64,000 bases of DNA from NCBI RefSeq assembly GCF_901709675.1, contig NC_051087.1, positions 15,633,067 through 15,697,066 of the forward strand, written 5' to 3'. A program made the position numbers and the translations under genes. The notes under the pieces were generated by a model. The model was given only the letters and a program-made list of their open reading frames with translations, made no database searches and was not told the origin of the DNA. Shown piece by piece: positions 20,357 to 32,005 of this stretch; within the stretch, counting starts at the first letter, position 1; each line of letters starts with the position of its first letter. The stretch is from Syngnathus acus (Eukaryota > Chordata > Actinopteri > Syngnathiformes > Syngnathidae).

Positions 20357-21187
20357 CAGTGCCTTGCGAAAGTATTCGGCCCCCTTGAACCTTTCAACAT
20401 TTTCGCCACATTTCAGGCTTCAAAACATAAAGATATAAAATTTTAATTTTTTGCCAAGAATCAACAACAAGTGGGACACAATCGTGAAGTGGAACGAAAT
20501 TTATTGGATAATTTAAACTTTTTTAACAAATAAAAAACTGAAAAGTGGGGCGTGCAATATTATTCGGCCCCTTTACTTTCAGTGCAGCAAACTCACTCCA
20601 GAAGTTCAGTGAGGATCTTTGAATGATCCAATGTTGTCCTAAATGACTGATGATGATAAATAGAATGCACCTGTGTGTAATCAAGTCTCCGTATAAATGC
20701 ACCTGCTCTTTGATAGTCTCAGGGTTCTGTTTAAAGCGCAGAGAGAACCATGAAGACAAAGGAACACACCAGGCAGGTCCGAGATACTGTTGTGGAGAAG
20801 TTTAAAGCCGGACTTGGATACAAAAAGATTTCCCAAGCTTTAAACATCTCAAGGAGCACTGTGCGAGCAATTATATTGAAATGGAAGGAGTATCAGACCA
20901 CTGCAAATCTACCAAGACCCGGCCGTCCCTCCAAACTTTCATCTCAAACAAGGAGAAGACTGATCAGAGATGCAGCCAAGAGGCCCATGATCACTCTGGA
21001 TGAACTGCAGATAACTACAGCTGAGGTGGGAGAGTCTGTCCATAGGACGACAATCAGTCGTGCACTGCACAAATCCGGCCTTTATGGAAGAGTGGCAAGA
21101 AGAAAGCCATTTCTCAAAGATATCCATAAAAAGTCTCGTTTAAAGTTTGCCACAAGCCACCTGGGAGACACACCAAACATGCGCACT
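20357..21187 (+). mobile_element. Tc1-like element, 3'-truncated
   Basis: The left terminal repeat begins cagtgccttgcgaaagtatt after a TA. An imperfect inner repeat (ttcggcccc) lies about 200 bp in. The element is cut at 21187, where a Tigger/hAT fragment follows. The break point shares the short word gcgcac with the fragment. Confidence 0.85.
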
Positions 21188-21190
21188 TAG
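20750..21190 (+). pseudogene. Tc1-like transposase, N-terminal part
   Basis: This 146-codon frame starts MKTKEHTRQVRD. It has the first helix-turn-helix (GLGYKKISQALNISRSTVRAI), the GRPSK minor-groove linker, and the second helix-turn-helix of the paired-like DNA-binding domain. It ends at HLGDTPNM, just before where the first catalytic Asp (WSDE) should be. The DNA-binding half is intact but the DD34E core is gone. Confidence 0.85.
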
Positions 21191-21731
21191 GTCCACTTAA
21201 ATTTTGGAAAGTACATCAGGACTTTAAAAATATTTTCTAAATTTCAGCGACAGCTCTGTCACAATAATGCGACCAGCGCGGTGCAGTTGCGCGGTGCAGT
21301 TGCGCGGTGCAGTTGCGCGGTGGGCGACGCGCTACGGTTGCGCGTTCGGCGGTGCGCTGCAGTTGCGCGAGCGGACAAATATGCGCAAATGAAAAAAATG
21401 CTTTAAAAAGGCGGGCGTTTTTTTGTCTTGAAACGGATTAAAAAAAATTCCATTATTTGTAATGGGAAAAATAGATTCGTAATTCAACCGATTCGCTTCT
21501 TGAACCGCCTTCTGGAACGGATTGTGGTCAAAAACCAAGGTCTGACTGTATTTTTGCTATTCTTGTTAAAATCACTCTTACATGTGAACTGGAAATGACA
21601 ATAATAACACATAGTGAAATCCAAATTGAGCAAATTGGCTATTTCAGAAGTGTGTGTGACACTGGTAGCCCTTTGCCTTAATCAGTACCCAGAAAGTAGC
21701 TCTCGGTTTAAGAAAGGTTGGTGACCCCTGC
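21188..21731 (+). mobile_element. Tigger-in-hAT composite, right part
   Basis: The sequence matches 32205-32701 almost throughout: the Tigger-like right half ending aaggtctgactg at about 21549, then the hAT right flank ending gttggtgacccctg at 21731. The junction of the two elements is at the same place in both copies, so this is a copy of an already nested composite. Confidence 0.85.
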
Positions 21732-21955
21732 TTTAGACGATTCCGATCACTTTTATGGGAGAGAGTTTGAGAAACGTGATTGTTTACCGGAGGCTGCCAC
21801 GACACTTTGCTGAGGCTCATGGGAGTCTGCGAGCTGAGACTCATGGGAGTTTGCGGGTGGCTACCGTTTTTTCCCATGTATAATGCGCAAAATTTAACTA
21901 ATTTATTGTCCTAAAATCCGGGGTGCGCATTATACATGGGTACAATTTAAAAAAT

Positions 21956-21989
<34 letters not shown>

Positions 21990-22041
21990 AAGAAAATCAT
22001 GGTACAACAATTTTTGAAGAAAATCTTGTCACGGATGGAGT

Positions 22042-22240
22042 GTGGAAAGGAAGAGGGCGACCAAGTGCAGCTTGAACCAGGGTTCATTGGAGGAACTCAA
22101 AACACAGACTTGGTAAACTAACATAACTCTCTAACAAAACCAACAACAGGACTGACCGACAAAGACGTGGAACAAAAAGACAGGGGGACATTACCAAAGA
22201 CAGGAACAGAAACCTGTGTTACTGTCAAATATTGTTTGTT
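22042..22240 (-). mobile_element. solo LTR fragment
   Basis: This diverged partial match to the LTR at 33976-34340 includes gggcgaccaagtgcagctt and accgacaaa(g)acgtg. It is not paired with a second LTR here. Confidence 0.7.
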
Positions 22241-22762
22241 TTTTAATCTCCATCGCGGACTGGACGTCATACGGAGGCAGTATCACTGCGCATGCGCACT
22301 ATGGATCCGATGCGAATAGTCCTCTTCTCTTCTTGACTGACAATGAATGTGATAGTTTAATACATACAATCAGCAAATAACAAAATACGTATTACAGGTA
22401 ATATTTTATTTCACAACACTTTGCCTTGTTCCTTTCGTCTCTGCTGTTCACTTCAAACACGCTCCATACGAACGCAATGCTCTCGTATCAGACGCTTGCT
22501 CGATCACCTGCTCGTTTGCTGTCACAATGTACCCTACACAAATCCGAAACATTTGTTGCGGCTCCGAGTCACGACGAGTGGCAAGTTTTGGTTTCCAAGG
22601 GTGTTTTTATTCCTCTTCAACTTCTCTCCCATACAGAGCCGCCTTTTTCACATGTCCGCACGTCACTTTCCTCTCTTTTCATTTTAACCTAACTGATCGC
22701 GGTGGTGCCTTTATGGGCAGTCGGAGAAATCAACGCCAACAAAAAAAATACATCCAGCCTAG

Positions 22763-23023
22763 TTAAGACCATACCAAAGACTATAAAAATGGGACCCATT
22801 GCCTCCCTGCTTGGCACTCAGCATTAAGGGTTGGAATTGGGGGGTTAGATCACCAAATGATTCCCGAGCGCGGCGCCGCTGCTGCTCACTGCTGCTCACT
22901 GCTCCCCTCTCCCCCAGGGGATGGATCAAAATCACACGGGGATGGGTTAAATGCAGAGGACAAATTTCACCACACCCAGATGCGTGTGTGACGATCATTG
23001 GGACTTAAAAAAAAAAAAAAAAA
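22763..23023 (+). mobile_element. SINE, 5'-truncated
   Basis: The body matches the complete SINE at 57858-58169 from 'accataccaaagactata' onward, but the tRNA-like head is missing. It ends in a poly(A)-like tract at 23007-23023. A short tandem ctgctgctcactg duplication distinguishes it from the other copy. Confidence 0.85.
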
Positions 23024-23395
23024 AGTCAAAATTTGGGTGCGTATTATACATGGGTACAGGCTTTTTTCCAGCATTGACATGCCATTTTTAGGGTGCGTAT
23101 TATACATGGGGGCGCATTATACATGGAAAAAAACGGTAATGCTATAATGATAGCTGCTATACGCACAAGGCTATTTCATTTCAAAATAGGCTGCTCCGTT
23201 AATGTTTCGAGTACATTTATGGATCGATATGGAAGGGAAACATAAGTAAGCAGTACCAATGTGTTAGATCGAACTTTAGTCAGTTTTGATCATTTTGTAG
23301 GAGATAGTTTGAGAAACGCGATTGTTTACAGAGGGCTCATTGGTTATTGGCGAGTGGATGCATACCGCAATCCTCGTCAACCTCAGTGTGTTGCA

Positions 23396-23521
23396 GTATA
23401 GCTTCTATTTTATGTGCCTTTTAATCCGGTGCGCCCTACATATGAAATAATTTCTAAAATAAAAAATTCTATGAGGGTGCACCCTATAATCCAGTGCGCC
23501 TTATGGTGCTAAAAATACGGT
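23396..23521. mobile_element. pogo-type MITE right end (gcgcc variant)
   Basis: A terminal 'ggtgctaaaaatacggta' and internal inverted 'gtgcgcc' blocks mark the right end of the older variant whose left end is seen at 5427. The left end is not found. Confidence 0.55.
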
Positions 23522-23542
23522 ATATATATATATATATATATA

Positions 23543-25298
23543 CCGTAATTTTCGGACTATAAGTCGCGGTTTTTTTCATAGTTTGGGTGGGGGGGCGACT
23601 TATACTCAGGAGCGACTTATATGTGTATTCTTTCAAAGATTTTCAAAAAAAAAAATAATAAAAATAACAAAAGTGAAACCGCGATAAACGAACCGCAATG
23701 TAGCAAGGGATTACTGTAATTTGAATTTCAAGTGACGTCAGCAGCGCGACGTCGCGGTCAGCAGCGCGACGACAGCAGCGCGACGTCAGCAGCGCGACGC
23801 GGCGTTGTTTACATAAAGGACAAAGATTGACTCGACGGAGCGCTCTTTCACTTCCGTGGATTGAAGTCGGGGGCCGGCGCTCGGCCGGGTGGCTGTCCAG
23901 GGACGGTGGATGGGGCTCGGACAATGCTTTTACGCACGCCCGGTCCTACTCTACCGAGCTGCCTTTCACCTCCGTGGATGGAAGTCGAGGGCCGGCGCTC
24001 GGCCGGGTGGCTGTCCGGGGACGGTGGATGGGGCTCGGTCATGGCTTTTACGCACGCCCGGTCCTATTCTATGGAGCTCTCTTCCATTTCCGTGGCTGGA
24101 AGTCCACGCCGCCACACGCCTGGAAGTTTGTTTTGTTAAATAAAGAGCCGTTTACCAAACCCACGTCTTTCCTTGAACTTTGTTAACGCTACAATATAGT
24201 TATATAGTAGATCTGTGGAATAACGACGAGGCTGACGTCAGGGCGCACGCACGCGCGGCGTTGTTGACAAAGGACGAGGAATTTGATCAATGGATTTAAT
24301 GATTTAGAGTGCACAGATGGTTTGATAACATTATTGCTTATATGCTTATTGCTTATTTGATATATAATTTATATATCGTTATATGGGCCTGTGGAATATT
24401 TTGAAGTGCAAGAGCCGTCAGCGGCGCGCACGCATTGTTGACAAAGGACGATTGATGGATTTAATGAATTGGAGTGACACAGATGGTTTTATTAACGTGT
24501 TATTTATGTAATAGTTTTTTGAATAACTCTGAATTTTACGTCAGGGCCGTTCTCAGCTCTTAGTTTGTGTTTATGTCACGTTAGCATACCTATCGTCTAT
24601 GGAGCTCTCTTCCATTTCCGTGGCTGGAAGTCCACGCCGCCACACGCCTGGAAGTTTGTTTTGTTAAATAAAGAGCCGTTTACCAAACCCACGTCTTTCC
24701 TTGAACTTTGTTAACGCTACAATATAGTTATATAGTAGATCTGTGGAATAACGACGAGGCTGACGTCAGGGCGCACGCACGCGCGGCATTGTTGACAAAG
24801 GACGAGGAATTTGATCGATGGATTTAATGATTTAGAGTGCACAGATGGTTTGATAACATTATTGCTTATATAATAGTTATTTGATATATAATTTATATAT
24901 CGTTATATGGGCCTGTGGAATATTTTGAAGTGCAAGAGCCGTCAGCGGCGCGCACGCATTGTTGACAAAGGACGATCGATGGATTTAATGAATTGGAGTG
25001 ACACAGATGGTTTTATTAACGTGTTATTTATGTAATAGTTATTTTAATAACTCTGAATTTTACGTCAGGGCCGTTCTCAGCTCTTAGTTTGTGTTTATGT
25101 CACGTTAGCATACCTATCGTTTAGCCTGTTGTTGCTCGTTCATGACTGTTCTTGGTGTTGGATTTTGTCGAATAAATTGCCCCCCAAAATGCGACTTATA
25201 CTCCGGAGCGACTTATATATGTTTTTTTTCAGTTTTTTGGGCATTTTATGGCTGGTGCGACTTATACTCCGGTGCGACTTATAGTCCGAAAATTACGG
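23543..25298. mobile_element. pogo-derived non-autonomous element, copy 2
   Basis: At 1756 bp this is the longest copy, with ends ccgtaattttcggactataa and inverse and TA at 23541-23542 and 25299-25300. It carries two tandem GC-rich 'gccggcgctcggccgggtgg' modules and a large direct repeat (about 24074-24580 and 24602-25090). This explains its size against the 1190- and 1511-bp copies. It lacks the first open acidic-tail segment. Confidence 0.93.
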
Positions 25299-25314
25299 TA
25301 TATATATATATATA

Positions 25315-26249
25315 TCGAATCATGTTTTCCCATTACAAATAATGGAAAATAATTCAATCCGTTCCAAGCAAAAAAATGCTTTTTTAAAGCTTTTTGTCAT
25401 TATTTTACACCATAAACTGCATAAATAAGTGAGTAGGTAATGTATAAATAAATAATATAAATAATAAACTGAATTAATAGAGTAGGCTAGGCTGGGGAAT
25501 GTATTGCCGTATCTGTAGCAACTCGCTTGTGTGTTTCACTCTAATAGTAAAAAATATATTTTTAAATTGTGAGGGGAAAAAAAGCACATCAAAACATTTT
25601 TTTTTATTTTTACCAATGAAAGACAACATTTCAAAGATCATGTGAAAGAAAACAGCAAAAACGTTTCCTTAATTTCAAAAACAAAACAAAAAGAACTGCA
25701 GAAATACTAATGAAAGATAACATACAGTATACGTACTGTATCAAAGTTCGTGTGCAGCAAAAACAGCAAAAACCTTTTCTTTCTTAATTTAAAAAAAACA
25801 AAAAAAAGTGCAGAAATTCTCATGAAAGATAACATACAGTATACGTACTGTATCAAAGTTCGTGTGGAGCAAAAACAGCAAAAACATTTTCTTATGTACA
25901 GTACGTATTTTCACCAATAAAAAAAAAGTTTATTGGTCCACTCCCATAAAAACATCGGGAAACTCGTCTGTAGGTGTTGTCTCTCTCGCAAATCTCTTTA
26001 GTTGGGAAGACTCTTCCACTGGGTGTTCTTTCCTTTTTGCAAAGAACCTGTCAAGTGTAACTTCTTTCTGCCTTCTATTAAGAATGTAATAATGAACGGA
26101 GTCAGTTGGCATGCAGGTCCTCTCGGCTCATCTCCCGAGGTTCGAGAACCGAAATTTCGTCCGACATCCGAAGCAAAAAAATCTCAAATTCTTTGTTTGA
26201 ATACCGATTCGTTCGAGAACTGGGACGTTCGAAAACCAAGGCTCCACTG
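25315..26249 (-). mobile_element. Tigger-like element
   Basis: The right edge, gttcgaaaaccaaggctccactg then TA at 26250-26251, is the inverted left end of the family at 30789. The left edge runs into a TA tract. Internal 'gataacatacagtatacgt' units repeat two or three times (about 25690-25900). Confidence 0.8.
25930..26112 (-). pseudogene. Tigger/jerky transposase C-terminal scrap
   Basis: The short frame contains NRRQKEVTLDRFFAKRKE, like the C-terminal tail of Tigger/jerky DDE transposases. No catalytic residues are present. It lies on the minus strand, in agreement with the element's orientation. Confidence 0.6.
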
Positions 26250-26251
26250 TA

Positions 26252-27480
26252 CTAGCTAAACCCACTAAGAAATCAAAGCAGTTTGCAGGGATGAGAACGG
26301 CAAATGAAAAAAAACACTGAAAAGTAGCCGGGGTTTGGGGGCCGCATGCCCCACTGGGGGTGCCAAAGGCCTCCCGGGGGGGCACAGGCCCCCCCAATGG
26401 GGTCCGCAGGGGGCCAGGGGCCGCAGGCCCCCCCTAATGGGGGCCACAGTGGTCCATAATAAATGAACCGTCTGTGCAACATTTGTTTTTACTGAAAGTT
26501 CCACTTCTACCATGGCATAACCATTTGTGAAATTTTGTGTTAGCACGCTACATTTGTTCACATCCTTCATCTCATGGGGGCTACGCCCACCACTAAAATC
26601 TCTGTGATGTCCCTGTTCTCCACTAGTTCCACACTAATACACGAGTCATACTTCAATTTTTTTTATTTTAAATGTACATCAAGTTTAATTTTGGTTCACT
26701 AGTTCGAAAGGAAGCCAAGGAGCAGAGGCGGCAACATCAGTGGCAACTTAGAGGAAGACCAAAAGGCAGAGGAAGAAGAAACAATCTCATGCTTTCGGCT
26801 GAAGAGCTACAATACTTTGGTGTCATCTGGAACATGTTTTGTTTTGTTTTTATTTTGCTTTGTTTTGTCATTTCTCCTTATAAACCCTTTTTTTTTTCGG
26901 ATTTTTTGGCCTGATTGATCATTTCTAATTTACGTTTGGAATGCCATTTGGTTGTGTTCCTTCACTTTATTATTGCTTTAATGAAATAAATATAGTTTAA
27001 ACCTGAAAGAAAAGAAACTTAAAATAACACATACGGGTGGAAATGGCACCCCTATATGAAGAAAAGGCCGCCACAAAAGGCGGGTAAGGAAGCAAAGGGT
27101 GGGGGCGGGGAGTTTAGTGGACAAAGTAATGGCTGCCAGATGTTTTGGTATTGTAAGGAGAAATTCTATTGCACCATCTCAGTCGAGTGCAGAGGGAGAA
27201 AAACAGTAAATGGGATTCGTGTGTCTGAAATGAGTATGTCGTGAGGAAGATACTTGCAAACACATAAGCAATTACATTCTACGTTCTTTGAACATTTAAA
27301 CTTTATTTGGGCTGCATGCTATCCTGAACATTACTCGTAGTTAGATATTTCTTCTATTTATTTGAAACTTATTTAAAAAATGACAGTAGCGCATAAGTGA
27401 GTGTGTTTGTGTGGTGTGTCTGTATTAGTGCTGTGCACAAATATGCGGTAATTCAAATTGAGTGGCGAGTTGACTATAAA
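26252..27480. other. intergenic with GC-rich patch
   Basis: A C/G-homopolymer-rich patch at about 26330-26450 has repeated 'gggggcc' blocks; its open frames (Pro/Gly-rich) follow from composition. The remainder is AT-rich and unassigned. No gene is supported. Confidence 0.45.
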
Positions 27481-27495
27481 GAATGATGATGATGA

Positions 27496-27900
27496 TGATG
27501 ATAGAAGTTTATTCATTCCACAGCGGGGAAATTTACTTGTCACAGCAGCGCATACGAGTGCAAGAATACAAGTGCCAAAATTTCAAAAAAAGGATAAATA
27601 ACAGACAAGGACAAAGACAAGTGCTGCTAGTAGAGATGAAACACAATTATATCAGGTGCCACGCATGTTGTAGAGTCTGACAGCAGAGGGAATGAAGGAC
27701 CGGCGGAATCGTTCCTTCCTACACCATGGGTGTAATAGTCTGCCTCTAAAGGAGCTGCTCAGGGACCGCACAATGTCATGGAGGGGGTGAGAGGTGTTGT
27801 CCATGATGGATTTCAGCTTAATTAACGTCCTCCTCTCACCCACAACCTCAATGGAGTCCAGGGGACAGCCCAGGACAGAGCTCGCTCTCCCGACCATCTT
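27496..27900 (-). mobile_element. LINE 3' end (L2/Rex1-like)
   Basis: The minus-strand frame reads VGRASSVLGCPLDSIEV, then LKSIMDNTSHPLHD, then RRSFIPSAVRLYN and a stop near 27652. This is the typical C-terminus of CR1/L2/Rex1-group LINE polyproteins. A 3' UTR runs to an ATC/CAT-repeat tail at 27482-27505. The RT is absent. Confidence 0.7.
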
Positions 27901-27925
27901 ATTCAGAAGGCAGGTTATTAATTGT

Positions 27926-29925
27926 TAGGGTCGTAAGGTCATTGGTGCCTGTCGTGGCGGCAATCCCCGAACCCGCTGGTGGACACCGGCGGTAAGGGAT
28001 GCCGTCAAGCTGAAGAAGGAGTCCTATCGGGCCGTTTTGGCCTGCGGGACTCCGGAGGCAGCTGACAGGTACCGGGTGGCCAAGCGGAACGCGGCTTCGG
28101 CGGTTGCTGAGGCAAAAACCCGGGCGTGGGAGGAGTTTGGCGAGGCCATGGAGAATGACTTCCGGACGGCTTCGAGGAAATTCTGGTCCACCATCCGGCG
28201 TCTCAGGAGGGGAAAGCAGTGCAACGTCAACACTGTTTACAGTGGAGATGGCGTGCTGCTGACCTCGACTCGGGACGTCGTGTGTCGGTGGGGAGAATAC
28301 TTCGAAGACCTCCTCAATTCCACCGACACGCCTTCCATTGTGGAAGCAGGGCCTGGGGACTCTGAGGCGGACTCTCCAATCTCTGGGGTTGAAGTCACTG
28401 AGGTAGTTAAAAAACTCCTCGGTGGCAAGGCCCCGGGGGTGGATGAGATCCGCCCGGATTTCTTAAGGGCTCTGGATGTTGTGGGGCTGTCATGGCTGAC
28501 ACGTCTCTACAGCATCGCGTGGACATCGGGGACAGTGCCTCTGGATTGGCAGACTGGGGTGGTGGTTCCCCTCTTTAAGAAGGGGGACCGGAGGGTGTGT
28601 TCCAATTACAGGGGAATTACACTCCTCAGCCTCCCTGGTAAGGTCTATTCAGGGGTGCTGGAGAGGAGGGTCCGTCGGGAGGTCGAACCTCGGATTCAGG
28701 AGGAACAGTGTGGCTTTCGTCCTGGCCGTGGAACAGTGGACCAGCTCTTCACCCTCAACAGGATCCTCGAGGGTGCATGGGAGTTCGCCCAACCAGTCCA
28801 CATGTGTTTTGTGGACTTGGAGAAGGCGTTCGACCGTGTCCCTCGGGAGGTTCTGTGGGGGGTGCTTCGGGAGTACGGGGTACCGAGCCAACTGATAAGG
28901 GCGGTTCGGTCCCTGTATCACCGTTGCCAGAGTTTGGTCCGCATTTCCGGCAGTAAGTCGGATTCGTTCCCGGTGAGGGTTGGACTCCGCCAAGGCTGCC
29001 CTTTGTCACCGATTCTGTTCATAATTTTTATGGACAGAATTTCTAGGTGCAGCCGAGGCGTTGAGGGTGTCCGGTTTGGGGACCTCAGCATCGCGTCTCT
29101 GCTTTTTGCAGACGACGTTGTGCTGTTGGCTTCTTCAGGCCGTGATCTCCAGCTCTCACTGGAGCGGTTCGCAGCCGAGTGTGAAGCGGTCGGGATGAGG
29201 GTCAGCACCTCCAAATCCGAGTCCATGGTCCTCGATCGGAAAAGGGTGGAATGCCCTCTCCGGATCGGGGATGAGATCCTGCCCCAAGTGGAGGAGTTTA
29301 AGTATCTTGGGGTCTTGTTCACGAGTGAGGGGAGGATGGAGCGCGAGATCGACAGGCGGATCGGTGCAGCTTCGGCAGTAATGCGGACTCTGTACCGGTC
29401 CGTCGTGGTAAAGAGAGAGCTGAGCCAAAAGGCAAAGCTCTCAATTTACCGGTCGATTTACGCTCCTACCCTCACCTATGGTCACGAGCTATGGGTCGTG
29501 ACCGAAAGAACGAGATCCCGGATACAAGCGGCCGAAATGAGTTTTCTCCGCAGGATGTCCGGGCTCTCCCTTAGAGATAGGGTGAGAAGTTCGGTCATCC
29601 GGGAGAGACTCGGAGTAGAGTCGCTACTCCTCCACGTTGAGAGGAGCCAGATGAGGTGGCTCGGGCATCTCATCAGGATGCCTCCTGGACGCCTCCCTGG
29701 GGAGGTGTTCCGGGCATGTCCCACCGGTAGGAGACCCCGGGGACGACCCAGGACGCGCTGGAGAGACTATGTCTCTCGGCTGGCCTGGGAACGCCTTGGG
29801 TTCCCCCGGGATGAGCTAGATGAAGTGGCTGGGGAGAGGGAAGTCTGGGAGTCCCTCCTGAAGCTGCTGCCCCCGCGACCCGACCCCGGATAAGCGGAAG
29901 AAGATGGATGGATGGATGGAGGGTC
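27926..29925 (+). mobile_element. APE-RT LINE, 5'-truncated, ORF intact
   Basis: This copy of the LINE at 1168-2608 starts at ggtcgtaaggtcattggtgcc within the linker. It ends with ccggataagcggaagaag followed by GATG repeats, the natural simple-repeat 3' tail. The frame is open from about 27955 through 29893, which suggests a young insertion. No target duplication was found. Confidence 0.9.
28037..29893 (+). CDS. LINE reverse transcriptase, endonuclease missing
   Basis: This uninterrupted 618-codon frame has RT blocks in order: DEIRPDFL, VVPLFKKGDRRVCSNYRGI, EEQCGFRPGRGT, CFVDLEKAFDRVPRE, RVGLRQGCPLSPILF, and the catalytic FADD at residues 357-360. A YLGVLFTSEGR thumb block and a C-terminal GRRPRGRPRTRWRDYVSR segment follow. 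The enzyme copies LINE RNA into DNA at a nick. The true frame continues upstream to about 27955 (RGGNPRTRWWTP), so the listed start is not biological. With the endonuclease truncated it is not autonomous. Confidence 0.9.
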   Translation: MACGTPEAADRYRVAKRNAASAVAEAKTRAWEEFGEAMENDFRTASRKFWSTIRRLRRGKQCNVNTVYSGDGVLLTSTRDVVCRWGEYFEDLLNSTDTPSIVEAGPGDSEADSPISGVEVTEVVKKLLGGKAPGVDEIRPDFLRALDVVGLSWLTRLYSIAWTSGTVPLDWQTGVVVPLFKKGDRRVCSNYRGITLLSLPGKVYSGVLERRVRREVEPRIQEEQCGFRPGRGTVDQLFTLNRILEGAWEFAQPVHMCFVDLEKAFDRVPREVLWGVLREYGVPSQLIRAVRSLYHRCQSLVRISGSKSDSFPVRVGLRQGCPLSPILFIIFMDRISRCSRGVEGVRFGDLSIASLLFADDVVLLASSGRDLQLSLERFAAECEAVGMRVSTSKSESMVLDRKRVECPLRIGDEILPQVEEFKYLGVLFTSEGRMEREIDRRIGAASAVMRTLYRSVVVKRELSQKAKLSIYRSIYAPTLTYGHELWVVTERTRSRIQAAEMSFLRRMSGLSLRDRVRSSVIRERLGVESLLLHVERSQMRWLGHLIRMPPGRLPGEVFRACPTGRRPRGRPRTRWRDYVSRLAWERLGFPRDELDEVAGEREVWESLLKLLPPRPDPG

Positions 29926-30009
29926 GAGTCAATGCAAAAGGAATAAACCGAGCAAAAAGATAATCTCATTTAGAAAACAAAAACATACTACAGAATGATT
30001 AGGCTAAAC

Positions 30010-30399
30010 CAGTGGTTCTTAACCTTGTTGGCAGTACCGAACCCCACCAGTTTCATATGCGCATTCACCGAACCCCTCTTTGGTGAAAAATACTTTTCTA
30101 TTTTATTCAAATTCAAGACATCAGTGTTTTCACTGGTGCACAAAATGAGCTGTGCATGAAAATCCCATTGTTCAAAGAACAAAACCAACACAATGCATGA
30201 ACTAAAAAAAATACTACATACCTGCAAATCAGCATGACTTCTGCTGTTGCCTTTGCGAGGCCAGTTCAGATATGCATCATCACGAATTTACACGATAAAT
30301 CAGGTGTGTTCGGTCCTCTGCAGAAGAGGCTCTGCCGAACCCCTGAGACTGACTCACCGAACCCTAAGGGTTCGATCGAACCCAGGTTAAGAACCACTG
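30010..30399. mobile_element. hAT MITE
   Basis: The 390-bp element runs from cagtggttcttaacc to ggttaagaaccactg. Target sites ggctaaac (30002-30009) and ggttaaac (30400-30407) differ by one base. An inverted relative lies at 59867-60219. Confidence 0.88.
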
Positions 30400-31023
30400 G
30401 GTTAAACATTCAACTGCTTCATTCTTACAAGACTTACAATTGTTGATACGAAGCATTTAAAAAAAACATTGCAAAATCCACTCTTGCGCCCCTCAATTGT
30501 GCTTTCCAGTTGAGGGTGCAAGTGCGTAGGGTGTCTAATTTAAAGTGCACCATCGCCCCGTACTTTTAAGTCCTTGTGCCACACCGGCTGACTCCGCATT
30601 GATGGCCCCTCAGCTAAAGTACAGTGATCCCTCGTTTATGGCGGGAGATACATTCTAGAACAGGGGTCACCTACACGATGTCCGTGGGCACCAGGTCGCC
30701 CGTGAGGACCGCATGAGTCGCCCGCAGGACTGTTCTAAAATTAGCTCAAATAGCAGCACTTGTCAGTGAGCTGCATCTATTTATTTTACAGTCAAACCTC
30801 GGTTTTCGAACGTCCTGGTTCTCGAACAAATCGGAATTCGAACCAAAAATTCGAGATGTTTTTTGCTTCGGTTGTCGAACAAAATTCGGAGGTCGAACCT
30901 CGCGAGATGAGCCGGGAGGACCCGAGAAAACCCGACCGCACGGCCCGGATGCGGACTGACTCCGTTGTTATTGTATTTTCGTTACTTTGAGGATTGTATT
31001 AACCTCAAATCATGCCTCTAAAG

Positions 31024-31894
31024 CAGGGGTGTCCAAACTACGGCCCGCGGGCCGCAGTTGGCCCGCGGTCCAGTTTTTATTGGCCCGCAGCAAAGAAGAA
31101 GTACTGGGCAGGCTAACGAGTTAGCGGAAATATGCTAATTCGCGATCGTGCTAACACGCGCAAACGGACCTCTAAAAGAAATTAAACGAACATTTGGAGC
31201 AATACTACATTGTCCTAAAGGTTAGTTTGTTGCCTTGTTTAAGGATTTCAACTTAAAGAGACACTATCAGACTAAACATGCGAACACAAACGACCAGCTA
31301 ACAGGGAGTGACCGCGCTGATAAAGTGAAGCAGCTCCAAGCTGAACTGGCATCACAACAGCGATTCTTCACACGGGACTGTGAGTCAAAAATAAATATTA
31401 CTAAAGCAAGCTATGAAGTGGCCATGTTAAGACTGTTGATGTTATGGACCTGTAGACCTGACACAAACTATTATTTTCTGAAAGATAATGTAAATGACAA
31501 GAGCAAAATTCACTAGTTTTAAGTTTTAATAATAACAGACAACTTTGCATTACTTATAACTCCCGTTTAAAATGTTCATGAGGCAAAAGTAATTTTAAAC
31601 TCATGTAAATTTAAGGTATTTCATACAGTTTGTTCAATGTTATCTGACTCTTCAGATATGAATGAAAGGCAGAATTTGTGTTTTTAGAGTTGTTCACATC
31701 TGCCTGAGTGACTCATATTTGGTTATTTTGTCATTTGAAAAATAAAGACAATTGTGACAATGAAATTTGTTTTATAACAGTGTGTATTTGCATGACATTT
31801 TTGTAGTTAAAAAATGTCCGAAAAAACTATTGGCCCCCGGGCCTCTTCACTTTATCAAATCTGGCCCTCCTTGCAAAAAGTTTGGACACCCCTG
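31024..31894 (+). mobile_element. Charlie-like hAT, innermost layer
   Basis: The ends caggggtgtccaaactacgg and gtttggacacccctg carry an exact 8-bp duplication, ctctaaag, at 31016-31023 and 31895-31902. The insertion falls in the first codons of the Tigger frame. Confidence 0.95.
31235..31516 (+). pseudogene. hAT transposase N-terminal fragment
   Basis: The frame has FNLKRHYQTKHA, the His pair of a BED-like zinc finger, then DKVKQLQAELASQQRFF and ASYEVAML. This matches the GTF2IRD2/ZBED5/FAM200-type hAT N-terminus. It stops after about 93 codons, and the catalytic domain is deleted. Confidence 0.7.
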
Positions 31895-32005
31895 CTCTAA
31901 AGAAAGCAAGTGGGAGCAGTAAAGCCATCCTAAAACACAAAGACGCTCTTAAAGCAATGCGACAGTGAGCGCCCCGCGCGCTGCGGTTGCGCAATCGGAC
32001 CAAAT

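Larger units (their letters stand above)
21864..23136. mobile_element. TA-flanked MITE (ccgttttttcccatg type)
   Basis: Inverted ends ccgttttttcccatgtataa and the inverse, with TA at 21862-21863 and 23137-23138, give a 1273-bp element. Inside it are an LTR-related fragment and a SINE. It has no transposase. Confidence 0.85.
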
